Shown here in pieces: positions 6,275-13,079 of a DNA stretch of 16,276 bases. The position numbers and the translations under genes were made by a program. The notes below the pieces were generated by a model. It was not told where the DNA came from, did not search any database, and saw nothing but the letters and a program-made list of their open reading frames with translations. The stretch is from the NCBI GenBank assembly GCA_035455265.1, contig DATIFK010000046.1, positions 1 through 16,276 of the forward strand, read 5' to 3'. Every line of letters begins with the position of its first letter. The stretch's first letter is position 1. Source of the stretch: MGOM01 sp035455265 (lineage in GTDB: Bacteria > Chloroflexota > Anaerolineae > Anaerolineales > E44-bin32).

Positions 6275-6308
6275 CACTCCCCGGACCGCATCCATCGGCC
6301 GGGGAGTG
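6275..6308 (-). terminator. Strong GC-rich hairpin after the NarL regulator gene (terminator or regulatory)
   Basis: The arms CACTCCCCGG (6308-6299) and CCGGGGAGTG (6284-6275) pair perfectly for ten bases, and CCG/CGG inside them adds three more after a one-base bulge, leaving the loop ATGGATG. On the minus strand it is followed by CTTGTTGTACG, a modest T-rich tail. It lies 34 bases after the stop of the NarL-type regulator and upstream of the receiver-only gene, so it could end the kinase-regulator transcript. The tail is weak for an intrinsic terminator. Confidence 0.5.
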
Positions 6309-6313
6309 TGGGC

Positions 6314-6333
6314 CTCCGCCACTTGGGGGAGAC
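6314..6333. repeat. Copy 1 of a 20-bp exact intergenic repeat
   Basis: CTCCGCCACTTGGGGGAGAC on the plus strand, identical to 10088-10107. It can fold as CTCC/GGAG plus CC/GG around an ACTT loop with one G-G mismatch. It lies between the NarL regulator stop (6342) and the hairpin before the receiver-only gene. The near edge is 47 bases from the first base of the candidate TACGAT box. Confidence 0.8.
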
Positions 6334-6341
6334 ACGTAGGG

Positions 6342-6983
6342 CTAGACGATCAGCCGGTTGCGCAGCGCCAGGGTCACGGCTTCGGTGCGGCTGGCGACAC
6401 CCAGCTTGGAGAGGATGTTGCTGACGTGGGACTTGACGGTCGACGGGCTGACGGTCAGCTTCGCAGCGATTTGCGTGTTGTTCAATCCCTCGACCATCAG
6501 GGCCAACACGTCACGTTCTCGATCCGTCAGGTCCAGGCCCGGCGGCGGAGCCTGGGAAGCGGCGTGAACCAGCACCTGGGCCGCTTCGGGAGCAAGGGTG
6601 GACCGGCCGGCGTGCGCATCGCGGATGGCTTGGGCCAGTGCGTCGGCCGACACATCCTTGAGCAAGTAGCCGATGGCTCCGGCCTGCAAGGCGCTTTGGA
6701 CCAGGATCTCATCCGAGAAGCTCGTCAACGCAATGACCTGGATCGATGGAGACCCGCTGCGTACGAGGCGCGTCACGGCGGCGCCATCCATATCCGGCAT
6801 CACCATGTCCATGAGGACCACGTCCGGTTGAAGTTGGAGGCACAGGTCCACGGCCGCCTGACCGCTGCCGGCTTCCCCCGCCAGTTCCAGGTCGTTGAAC
6901 GCCTTGAGGAAAGCGGCCAGCCCGCGGCGGACCATCGCATGGTCATCGACGACGAGTACACGGATGCGCCGCGAGGGGGACAT
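6342..6983 (-). CDS. NarL/FixJ-type response regulator (REC + LuxR helix-turn-helix)
   Basis: A 213-residue two-domain regulator. The REC domain (about 6-122) has the acidic pair Asp13-Asp14 (VVDDH), phosphoacceptor Asp59 (VLMDMVMPDMDG), the switch threonine in VIALTSF and the conserved lysine in GYLLKDV. The DNA-binding domain (about 148-210) shows LTDRERDVLALMVEGLNN and then TQIAAKLTVSPSTVKSHVSN with ILSKLGV, the classic LuxR-type four-helix motif. The start is ATG 6983, seven bases after AGGAGG; a TTG at 6986 is in frame directly before it but is too close to the ribosome binding site. The kinase stop and this ATG overlap as TGATG, so the two proteins are almost certainly a cognate pair. 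Targets may include the stress genes downstream (inference). Confidence 0.95.
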   Translation of the reverse strand: MSPSRRIRVLVVDDHAMVRRGLAAFLKAFNDLELAGEAGSGQAAVDLCLQLQPDVVLMDMVMPDMDGAAVTRLVRSGSPSIQVIALTSFSDEILVQSALQAGAIGYLLKDVSADALAQAIRDAHAGRSTLAPEAAQVLVHAASQAPPPGLDLTDRERDVLALMVEGLNNTQIAAKLTVSPSTVKSHVSNILSKLGVASRTEAVTLALRNRLIV

Positions 6984-8683
6984 CAAGGGACCTCCTCGTT
7001 GGGGACGTCCTGCCAGCGGACGGAGATTTCGGTCCCGTGCCCCGGCGAACTGGTCACCGTCAGGCGGGCGCCCGCGGCTTCGGCGCGTTCGCCCATCATG
7101 TCCAACCCATAGTGACCGGAGGCGAGGTGCCGGGCCGGATCGAAACCTGCTCCGTCATCGCGGATCCGCATTTCGACCGAGTGAACGGCGGTCCCATGGA
7201 GATCCCCGGCGCCGGCCTGGAAGGCCGACGGCTGTGGCGTACGAGAGGCGTACTCCAGGCTAATCCACACACGGCTGGCGGCGGCGTGTTTGGCGACGTT
7301 GTTGAGCGCTTCCTGGCAGATCCGGTAGAACGCTACCTGGGTGGCGGCCGGCAGAGCGTATTCATCGGAGGCGGTCAGACTCGCCGGGATGTTGGTGCGG
7401 CCCGTGAAGGCGTCCGCCAGTTGGCGCAGCAGGTCGCTCAGGCTGCTGTCGGTCAGGACGGTGGGCCGCAATTCGGCGAGCAAAGCGCGCATCTCGGCCA
7501 ACGCTCCGCGCGTCAGCCGGCGCAAGTCCTCCACCGACTGCTGCGCCTCGGCCGGGTCACGGTTCCACAGCCGCGGCAGGACTTCGGCGATCAGCGCGGC
7601 GGAGAACAGCGATTGGTTGACGGCATCGTGAAGGTCCTGCGCCAGGCGTTGGCGTTCCTGCAGCGCGGCCAGCGACCGGGCATGTTCATACAGCTCGGCA
7701 TTGGCCATCGTGATGGCGACCTGGTCGGCAAACGACAAGGCCAGGGCGGCGTGGTGAGGGGTGAAGTAGTCCCTCTTGGCGTGAGAGAAGGCCACACCGC
7801 CCATCATCCGGCCTTGGACGGCCAAGGGAACCCACATCCACGCACGCACACCCTCCAAGAGCTGGGACGCATCCCCTGTCAGGAGGGAGCGGAACATTCC
7901 CGCCGCGGGATCGGCGCTCCCAAGGTCGGCGATTCGGATCGGCCGGTGGCCGTTGAACAAGACAGCCAGAGTCTCCGGTCTCTCCAGGCGAATCTGGAAG
8001 GGTGGGGACGGTTCCATCGGATCCGGTCCGCGGACGGCCAGGGCGGTGAAGGTCGAGTCGCTCAGCCCGAAGAGCCCGGCGTGCGTATACTCGACAACCC
8101 CCCGCAATTGCTCCAAGATCGCACCCGGCTGGAGCTCCAGGGAGGAGGCCAGCGTGTGCGAGATCTCAAGCAGCGCGGACTGCTCGCGCGTCCGCGTCTC
8201 GACGCGCTGGCGGAGGCGCTGGTCGGCTTGGATGCGCCGGCTGACGTCCCGGACCGCGCCCAGAAGGCACAATCGGCCTTGATAGGCGAAGGCAGTCCCG
8301 CACCATTCGGCGTGAAAGCTCGAACCGCTCCGGCGTACGTGCTCCACCTGGGTGTGGGACTGCGCGCCGGACTGGACGGACCGAAGGTAGTTCGCAAAGG
8401 CGGCCTGGCTTTCGGAATCGATGAAGGACGCCGGGAGAAGCCCGACGAAATGCTCCCGCGTGTAGCCGTGCATGGCGCAGGCCGCAGGGTTGGCCACGAT
8501 CACCCGCCCATCGACCAGATCCGCGAGGATCAATCCTTCGGTGACGGCGTCGAAGATGTGGCGATAGAGCCCTTCCGTCTCCCTGGGTGAGGTACGAGTC
8601 CGCCTATTCTTCAAGACAGGCCTCTTTGCTGAGTCCAGGGCCTTGCTTCGATTGTCGGGCGTGGCTTCCTTTTTGAAGGCCAT
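6983..8683 (-). CDS. PAS-GAF sensor histidine kinase (HisKA_3/NarL-partner type)
   Basis: A 566-residue kinase without membrane spans, so probably cytoplasmic. Domains in order: a basic N-terminus (1-35); PAS about 38-155 (IFDAVTEGLILADLVDGRVI, then ACAMHGYTREHFVG); a connecting helix; GAF about 165-335 (WMWVPLAVQGRMMGGVAFSH near 282-301, typical of its later strands); HisKA_3 dimerisation domain with phosphoacceptor His352 in ERQRLAQDLHDAVNQSLFS; and an HATPase_c domain from about 448 with the N box ICQEALNNVAKHA (455-467), the G1 box RDDGAGFDP (508-516) and GHYGLDMMGERA (523-534). This architecture pairs with LuxR-type regulators, and the partner overlaps its stop. The ligand sensed is unknown; no haem- or flavin-specific residues can be identified by eye. 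The ATG at 8683 lacks a strong ribosome binding site. Confidence 0.95.
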   Translation of the reverse strand: MAFKKEATPDNRSKALDSAKRPVLKNRRTRTSPRETEGLYRHIFDAVTEGLILADLVDGRVIVANPAACAMHGYTREHFVGLLPASFIDSESQAAFANYLRSVQSGAQSHTQVEHVRRSGSSFHAEWCGTAFAYQGRLCLLGAVRDVSRRIQADQRLRQRVETRTREQSALLEISHTLASSLELQPGAILEQLRGVVEYTHAGLFGLSDSTFTALAVRGPDPMEPSPPFQIRLERPETLAVLFNGHRPIRIADLGSADPAAGMFRSLLTGDASQLLEGVRAWMWVPLAVQGRMMGGVAFSHAKRDYFTPHHAALALSFADQVAITMANAELYEHARSLAALQERQRLAQDLHDAVNQSLFSAALIAEVLPRLWNRDPAEAQQSVEDLRRLTRGALAEMRALLAELRPTVLTDSSLSDLLRQLADAFTGRTNIPASLTASDEYALPAATQVAFYRICQEALNNVAKHAAASRVWISLEYASRTPQPSAFQAGAGDLHGTAVHSVEMRIRDDGAGFDPARHLASGHYGLDMMGERAEAAGARLTVTSSPGHGTEISVRWQDVPNEEVP

Positions 8684-9162
8684 CCGCTGCCTGGTCTTCC
8701 GCCTACCGTGGGCTGATCATCTTCGGCCTGTGGGGTTTCCAGCGACTCACTCAGAACGAATCGAGGGTCAACGGCAACCAGAGCGAACCTGGAAGGGCTT
8801 TGAGGCGAATCTGGCCCTGGTTTCTGCTCCGGTCGCCATATTACAACGAAGGCCGCTTCAGGGGCAAGGGGGATCCGGGATGAGGCGAGGGCAGGCTTCG
8901 GCACAGGCAGACGTGGGCAGGATCCAGTCCAACGGGGTCGCCTCGCCGATTGCTGACTAAAGCCAAGGAACGCCGGAGGCGGCGGTTGGTGTGGTGGCTC
9001 GGATCGTCGCTTCTCGGGGAGGCTAGGAAAGAGAGGCGGCGCGAGGAGGCCCGACCCCGCGCCGATGGGAAGTCTCTCAACCCCAATGTCCGAGCGCGGC
9101 TCCGTGCCCGGGCCGACGCCCGACTCAGCTTCTGACGAAGATGTCCGCCGATCGGATAGGGA
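8684..9162. other. Intergenic region (479 bp), no gene seen; contains kinase promoter candidate
   Basis: Several short frames exist on both strands, but all are arginine-, proline- or serine-rich shadow-like sequences without ribosome binding sites or recognisable domains. The only positive signal is a candidate sigma70-type promoter for the kinase (8838-8867). It would leave a leader of about 150 bases before the kinase ATG, in which I see no known riboswitch pattern. Confidence 0.5.
8838..8867 (-). promoter_or_regulatory. Candidate promoter of the histidine kinase-regulator operon
   Basis: On the minus strand TTGCCC (8867-8862) and TAATAT (8843-8838) are separated by 18 bases. The -10 is good, the -35 partial. 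TAATAT stands out in this GC-rich spacer. Confidence 0.4.
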
Positions 9163-9471
9163 TCAGACGGCGTCCTTAAGCCCCTGCAGCGGGCGTACCT
9201 TCACCACCTTGCGCGCCGCCTTCGCTTTGTAGGTCATCGGCTCCTTGGTGAAAGGGTTGATGCCTTCGTGCTCGCGCGTGGCAGGCTTGACGACGACACT
9301 CAACTTGAGAAGCCCCGGGAGGACGAATTCCCCAGGTCCGTTCTTCCCGAGCTCGCGACGCATAATCTCGCTGATCGAATCCAGCGCCGCCTTGGCCTGC
9401 TTCTTCGTCAGTCCGCTCTTCTCGGCTACGGCGTTGACGAACTGGGTCTGGTTCATTCTCTTCTTCGCCAT
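9163..9471 (-). CDS. HU family DNA-binding protein
   Basis: A 102-residue histone-like protein. The N-terminal helical dimerisation body (MAKKRMNQTQFVNAVAEKSG, then LTKKQAKAALDSISEIMRRE) is followed by the saddle strands (EFVLPGLLKLSVVVKPA) and the DNA-gripping arm (TREHEGINPFTKEPMTYKAK, then AARKVVKVRPLQGLKDAV). The arm proline that intercalates DNA in HU is kept in INPFTKEP, though the classical GRNP is GINP here. HU proteins bend DNA and shape the nucleoid. The start is ATG 9471, with AAGGAG five bases upstream; the longer frame to 9534 is not needed. A convincing promoter lies 75 bases upstream. It is monocistronic by position. Confidence 0.93.
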   Translation of the reverse strand: MAKKRMNQTQFVNAVAEKSGLTKKQAKAALDSISEIMRRELGKNGPGEFVLPGLLKLSVVVKPATREHEGINPFTKEPMTYKAKAARKVVKVRPLQGLKDAV

Positions 9472-9543
9472 GTGTGCTCCTTGTTGGCCATCGCTTGTGC
9501 GGTCCGGAACGAACCCGCCAGTAAGCCTGGCCAAGGTTTCCGT

Positions 9544-9572
9544 ATTCTAGATGAGAGGCGCCCAGGCCACAA
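9544..9572 (-). promoter_or_regulatory. Candidate promoter of the HU gene
   Basis: TTGTGG (9572-9567) and TAGAAT (9549-9544) lie on the minus strand with the ideal 17-base spacer. Transcription would start near 9537, giving a leader of about 65 bases before the HU ATG. Confidence 0.5.
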
Positions 9573-9662
9573 CCGACTCGACACTCAATCCGTACGTCAG
9601 GTCGATTCCGCCTTCGCGAAGTCGCGTGTTCATGCGAACGCGGGCGGCCGGAATCTCATCGC

Positions 9663-9974
9663 CTAGTCCAAGAGTGACTTGGGGATGTTGCCACCATTGG
9701 CCGCGAGCTTCTTGAACACGGCCAGCCGCAGGGCCTCATTCCTTGCAGCAGAACCGCTCTCCCCTGCTTGAGCAACACCGAGTTCTGTCGCCAAGGCATC
9801 ACGGTTTGCGCGTGAGCTGTCGATGCCCAGCAGCGTCAAGAAATCCACGACGGAGCGTTTCCAGCTCAAGCCCCTGCCTTCGGCTTTCTTGTCCAATTCC
9901 GCCGTAAGATCGGCATCGGACATAGGCTTGCCACCACGTAGTTCCTTGATCTTGTCCAGTATGTCTGAGAACAT
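9663..9974 (-). CDS. DUF3597 family protein
   Basis: A 103-residue soluble protein. It starts MFSDILDKIKELRGGKPMSD and continues with AELDKKAEGRGLSWKRSVVDFLTLLGIDSS, RANRDALATELGV, and ends RLAVFKKLAANGGNIPKSLLD. This order (short N-terminal helix, acidic-basic helix with W-[KR]-[KR]-S-[IV]-VD, leucine-rich turn and a KLAxNGGxxPxxLLD end) fits the DUF3597 family; no function is known for it, and it resembles a LysM-associated or stress-linked small protein in some genomes. The start is ATG 9974 with GGAGG five bases upstream; the longer frame to 10049 is rejected. It lies upstream of the HU gene in the same direction with a 191-base gap that contains the HU promoter. Confidence 0.85.
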   Translation of the reverse strand: MFSDILDKIKELRGGKPMSDADLTAELDKKAEGRGLSWKRSVVDFLTLLGIDSSRANRDALATELGVAQAGESGSAARNEALRLAVFKKLAANGGNIPKSLLD

Positions 9975-10036
9975 TCCGTCCTCCAGGGCGAAAATGCCCA
10001 ACGACCTCGGGGCGATCCCCGCGGGGCTTGTCTGTA

Positions 10037-10042
10037 ACTCTA
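10037..10042 (-). promoter_or_regulatory. Candidate -10 box of the DUF3597 gene
   Basis: TAGAGT preceded by TTG on the minus strand; transcription would begin near 10030, leaving a leader of about 55 bases. No good -35 at 17 bases. The repeat copy 2 begins 46 bases upstream of it. Confidence 0.3.
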
Positions 10043-10087
10043 CAATCAACCTCCATCGTCCGCATCCAACGAATGGGGAATCCTGAT

Positions 10088-10107
10088 CTCCGCCACTTGG
10101 GGGAGAC
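10088..10107. repeat. Copy 2 of the 20-bp exact intergenic repeat
   Basis: Identical over 20 bases and in the same orientation to 6314-6333; flanks differ (GAT before, CCT after), so the match is limited to the element itself. Here TCTCC and GGAGA pair at the ends, giving a slightly longer stem than in copy 1. Confidence 0.8.
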
Positions 10108-10239
10108 CCTTAAGCATGCCTCATCCTTATCGAGCGCGGTCCGCCTGTACTGGCCCGACGGGAACGTCGATCGTCCGCCGCGTGGGCTCAGGGGATTCGG
10201 TTGGCCGGCCTTGTTGGAGGGAGGTTCCGGTGGACACTC

Positions 10240-10282
10240 CCCATCCCACCTCCGACCGGGCGGAGGTGACGGCGGGGATGGG
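10240..10282 (+). promoter_or_regulatory. Long imperfect inverted repeat upstream of the GTPase gene
   Basis: CCCATCCC (10240-10247) pairs with GGGATGGG (10275-10282), and directly inside it ACCTCCG (10248-10254) pairs with CGGAGGT (10261-10267) around a six-base loop ACCGGG. That is fifteen pairs, with a seven-base bulge on the right arm. It ends 21 bases before the TAGAAT box, so it covers the -35 area. It could be an operator or a barrier to read-through from the left; there is no T run after it. Confidence 0.4.
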
Positions 10283-10303
10283 TCCGAGCATGCCCCGTCC
10301 GTG

Positions 10304-10309
10304 TAGAAT
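10304..10309 (+). promoter_or_regulatory. Candidate leaderless -10 box of the GTPase gene
   Basis: GTGTAGAATC with TAGAAT eight bases before the ATG at 10318 and no Shine-Dalgarno sequence in between. This is the spacing seen for leaderless mRNAs that start at or next to the start codon. Confidence 0.45.
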
Positions 10310-10317
10310 CACCGGCG

Positions 10318-12054
10318 ATGACTTTCGCAGCCGTGCTCAACGAAGACCAGAAGCGCATCTGGACCGAGGAGCGGGCGGTCCTGCAGCGCACCCTCGATGT
10401 CCTGTCGAGCTGGGAGGCGGCGCCGGCAGACCTCGAACACTTGCGCCGCGCCTTGCAGCAACTCGATGAGCTGTTCCTGCTGGTCGTCGTCGGCGAGTTC
10501 AACAGCGGCAAGTCGGCGTTGATCAATGCGCTGCTCGGGCAGGCCCTCCTCCCGGAGGGACCGACGCCGACGACCGACCGCGTCTACGTGCTGGCGCACG
10601 GGCCGTTGGGCGCTACCGAGTTTGTCCAAGATGACGTGCGGCTTCTTCGGTGTCCCGCCGAGCTCCTGGAGCAGATGCGCATTGTCGACACGCCCGGGAC
10701 GAACGCCGTCCTGCGTCGACACGAGGCGATTGCCCGCGACTTCGTCCCTCGCAGCGACCTGGTCCTGTTTGTCACCTCCGCCGACCGGCCGTTCACCGAA
10801 AGCGAGCGGGCCTTCCTGGAAACCATCCGCCAGTGGGGCAAGAAGGTGGTCGTCGTGGTCAACAAGGACGATGTGCTCGAGGGAGAGTCGGCCCGCCGCG
10901 AAGTGGAGACCTTCGTGCGTTCGCAGGTGCGACGCCTCCTCGACTTCGAACCAGAACTGTTCCTGGTCTCGGCTCGGGCCGGGTTGAGGGAGCCAGACTC
11001 GCCGGGAGCCGACGGCTTCCGCCGGTTTCGGGATCATCTGCGCGAAACGCTGACCCAGGGCCATCGGGTGGCCTTGAAGCTGGGCAGCCCGCTGGGCGTG
11101 GCCGGCAAGCTGGCCGTCGACTACCGGGCCATGGCCGGCGGAAGGTTGAGGATATTGAATGAGGACGCGCAGGCGCTCGGGCTGGCTGAGAAGCAGTGGG
11201 AGGCGTACGAGGCTGAGATGCGGGCCGAGTTCGAGCGGCACCAGGCCCACATCGAGAACGACCTGCTGCAGATGAGCTTGCGCGGCGAGGCCTTCTTGGA
11301 CGACCGCATGCGGCTGTTGAAGATCGGCGACATGCTGCAGGGGCGGCGCCTGCGCACCGCCTTCGAACAGGAGGTCGTGGCGGACACCCCCGAGAGGGTC
11401 GCGGCGCACGTCCAGGAGGTCATCGACTGGATGGTCGAGCGCGAGCTGGCCGTGTGGCAGAGGACGGCGGCCGAGCTGGGCAGGCGGCGGGAAACCTCGG
11501 CGCTGAACGAGGCGGCGCAACAAGCGGCTGGCGGCTTTGCCTACAATCGCCGGGAGCTCCTGGGGAGCCTCGGCGCGCAGGCGGAGGCAGTCATTCGAGG
11601 CTACGACCGAGCAGCTGAAGGCGCGCGGCTCACGGCGGCCGTCCAAGAATCGGTCGCCATGGTCGGCCTGGTTGAGGTGGGTGCGGTCGGCCTGGGGCTT
11701 GTGCTTAAGGCCTTGATCACGACGGCCGCGGCCGGCGCCACCGGGTTGGTGGCGGCGAGTGTATTGGGCGTGTTGGGGCTGGCGGTCATCCCATGGCGGC
11801 GCGGCATTGCCAAGCGCCAGTTTCGCACGAAGATGGAGGCGCTGCGCCAACAGCTGGCGGCGACGCTGGGGGAGAGTTTCAGCAGCGAGCTCGACGGGGG
11901 TCTTGAGCGGATGCGGAAGGCCATGGCGCCGTACCGGCGCTTCATCCTCGAGGAAGAAGATCGCTTGCAGCGGGTCGCCGCCGGGTTGGACGAGGTCTCC
12001 GGCCGCCTGGCGGCGCTCGAGTCGGCTGTGGGCGAGGCGGCGCCCGCGGGCTGA
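10318..12054 (+). CDS. Dynamin-like GTPase (bacterial dynamin family)
   Basis: A 578-residue GTPase. Residues 1-50 are helical; the GTPase domain shows G1 GEFNSGKS (about 59-66), G2 threonines in PTPTTD (about 83-87), G3 DTPGTN (about 124-129) and G4 NKDD (about 182-185). The E-F-N-S-G-K-S P-loop is typical of bacterial dynamin-like proteins. A long helical stalk follows (about 245-440, including EAEMRAEF and QKQ-like charged heptads). Residues ~447-495 are strongly hydrophobic (VGLVEVGAVGLGLVLKALI, then GATGLVAASVLGVLGLAVI) and would serve as a membrane-inserting paddle, after which charged helices complete the stalk. Such proteins remodel or repair the inner membrane. It appears to be encoded alone, where many bacterial dynamins come in pairs. 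No Shine-Dalgarno; probable leaderless start. Confidence 0.9.
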   Translation: MTFAAVLNEDQKRIWTEERAVLQRTLDVLSSWEAAPADLEHLRRALQQLDELFLLVVVGEFNSGKSALINALLGQALLPEGPTPTTDRVYVLAHGPLGATEFVQDDVRLLRCPAELLEQMRIVDTPGTNAVLRRHEAIARDFVPRSDLVLFVTSADRPFTESERAFLETIRQWGKKVVVVVNKDDVLEGESARREVETFVRSQVRRLLDFEPELFLVSARAGLREPDSPGADGFRRFRDHLRETLTQGHRVALKLGSPLGVAGKLAVDYRAMAGGRLRILNEDAQALGLAEKQWEAYEAEMRAEFERHQAHIENDLLQMSLRGEAFLDDRMRLLKIGDMLQGRRLRTAFEQEVVADTPERVAAHVQEVIDWMVERELAVWQRTAAELGRRRETSALNEAAQQAAGGFAYNRRELLGSLGAQAEAVIRGYDRAAEGARLTAAVQESVAMVGLVEVGAVGLGLVLKALITTAAAGATGLVAASVLGVLGLAVIPWRRGIAKRQFRTKMEALRQQLAATLGESFSSELDGGLERMRKAMAPYRRFILEEEDRLQRVAAGLDEVSGRLAALESAVGEAAPAG

Positions 12055-12428
12055 GGGCGCAAGCGGTCCTCGGCTCGGCGCATGGCTCGTGGGAACCCCC
12101 CAGGGGATAGGCGCCGCGGGGCAGCCTGCTGGAGTCGATGCCGCCCAACGCCGGTGGACTCGGTGGACCGTCGGCGGATCCGGCGCGAGAATCCGGGCGT
12201 CTGAGAGTGAAGGGGAGGGCCCTCGCTGATCGTCGCCCTGCCTCTGTCGCCCGAGAGACAAGGCGCAATGCCCGTTTCCGTCGGGCAGATTGGATCGATG
12301 TCCCCGGGAGCTCTTTCTTTGGGGGCGGGGAGGTCTCGAGGCGAAAGGATCACTCCACAAAGAAACGACAAACCCATCTTCCTGCAGAGCCGCGACATGT
12401 CCGCCTAGACTGAAAGGATAGGGATCGG
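12055..12428. other. Intergenic region (374 bp), no gene seen
   Basis: Frames crossing this stretch on both strands are arginine/proline-rich shadows. A hairpin TGCCCG / loop TTTCCGT / CGGGCA lies at 12269-12287 and a TAGACT box at 12406-12411 just upstream of the rhomboid gene, but there is no clear -35. I see no tRNA or known riboswitch pattern and no clear terminator after the GTPase gene. Confidence 0.45.
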
Positions 12429-13079
12429 ATGTTGCCCATCGGCGATGATGACACGTCTCGCAGAACGTTTCCGGTGGTCACCTATGCGTTGATCGCTCTG
12501 AATGTGCTGTTCTTCTTTGTAGAGATGAGCGGCGGGGACGCCTTCATTGAGAAGTGGGCCTTTGTCCCCAGCCGCTTCCTAGCCAACCCTACCGGTGATG
12601 CGCTCAGCCTCCTCACATCGATCTTCATGCATGCCGGGTGGCTCCACCTGGGGGGCAACATGCTGTATCTGTGGATCTTCGGGGATAATGTGGAGGACCG
12701 TTTCGGGCACGTGAAGTTCGCCGTCTTCTATCTCGTCTGCGGACTGGCGGCCACCTTCGCGCAGTTGGCGTTCAGCACGGGATCCGACGTGCCGAATCTG
12801 GGCGCATCCGGGGCCATTGCCGGGGTGCTCGGGGCCTACATCCTGCTGTTTCCGCAGGGAAGGGTCCGAGTCCTACAAGGCCAACAGGTGATTCAAGTTC
12901 CCGCGCTGATCGTCATTGGTCTGTGGATTGTTCTCCAGCTCTTCAGCGGGATCGGTTCCATTGCCGCCGCCGCACAGACCGGTGGCGTCGCTTACATGGC
13001 ACACATCGGCGGGTTTCTGGCGGGGTTGGTACTGACCTTCTTGTTCCGCGGAAGCGGCGGCGCGCAGCCGGCCACCTGA
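12429..13079 (+). CDS. Rhomboid family intramembrane serine protease
   Basis: A 216-residue six-span rhomboid. The catalytic serine is Ser127 in NLGASGAIAGVLG (the GxSG motif) and the catalytic histidine is His192 in AYMAHIGGFLAG. The oxyanion/stabilising HxxxN is His73-Asn77 in WLHLGGNMLYLWIFGDNVED. The large loop 1 (SGGDAFIEKWAFVPSRF to LTSIFMHAG) is also typical. All key residues are intact, so it should be active; rhomboids cleave membrane-anchored proteins within the bilayer, and the substrate is unknown. The start is ATG 12429, with AAAGGAT nine bases upstream. It is co-directional with the GTPase but 374 bases away, so probably transcribed from its own promoter. Confidence 0.95.
   Translation: MLPIGDDDTSRRTFPVVTYALIALNVLFFFVEMSGGDAFIEKWAFVPSRFLANPTGDALSLLTSIFMHAGWLHLGGNMLYLWIFGDNVEDRFGHVKFAVFYLVCGLAATFAQLAFSTGSDVPNLGASGAIAGVLGAYILLFPQGRVRVLQGQQVIQVPALIVIGLWIVLQLFSGIGSIAAAAQTGGVAYMAHIGGFLAGLVLTFLFRGSGGAQPAT

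Larger units (their letters stand above)
9975..10317. other. Divergent intergenic region (343 bp) between DUF3597 and GTPase genes
   Basis: No gene. It holds, from left to right, a small hairpin (CGGGG-ATCG-CCCCG on the minus strand) in the DUF3597 leader, a candidate DUF3597 -10 box TAGAGT at 10042-10037, copy 2 of the 20-bp repeat (10088-10107), a long inverted repeat (10240-10282) and a TAGAAT box eight bases before the GTPase start. Confidence 0.6.

Noticed and set aside
6066..7112. A 348-codon plus-strand reading frame
   Set aside because: Lies opposite the two response regulators, whose catalytic residues are all intact on the other strand.
7037..8590. A 517-codon plus-strand reading frame
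   Set aside because: Antisense shadow of the histidine kinase; glycine/arginine/glutamine-rich with no recognisable motif.
9549..9662. Imperfect hairpin CGCGTTC-GCAT-GAACACGCG after the DUF3597 stop as a terminator
   Set aside because: The stem needs a bulge and there is no T run after it on the minus strand.
10309..12360. A 683-codon minus-strand reading frame
   Set aside because: It is a mirror of the dynamin-like GTPase gene, rich in Arg, Gln, His and Pro, with no domain; the plus-strand frame has all GTPase motifs.
12235..12428. Possible riboswitch or small RNA upstream of the rhomboid gene
   Set aside because: Only one six-pair hairpin (12269-12287) was found and no consensus of a known riboswitch class.
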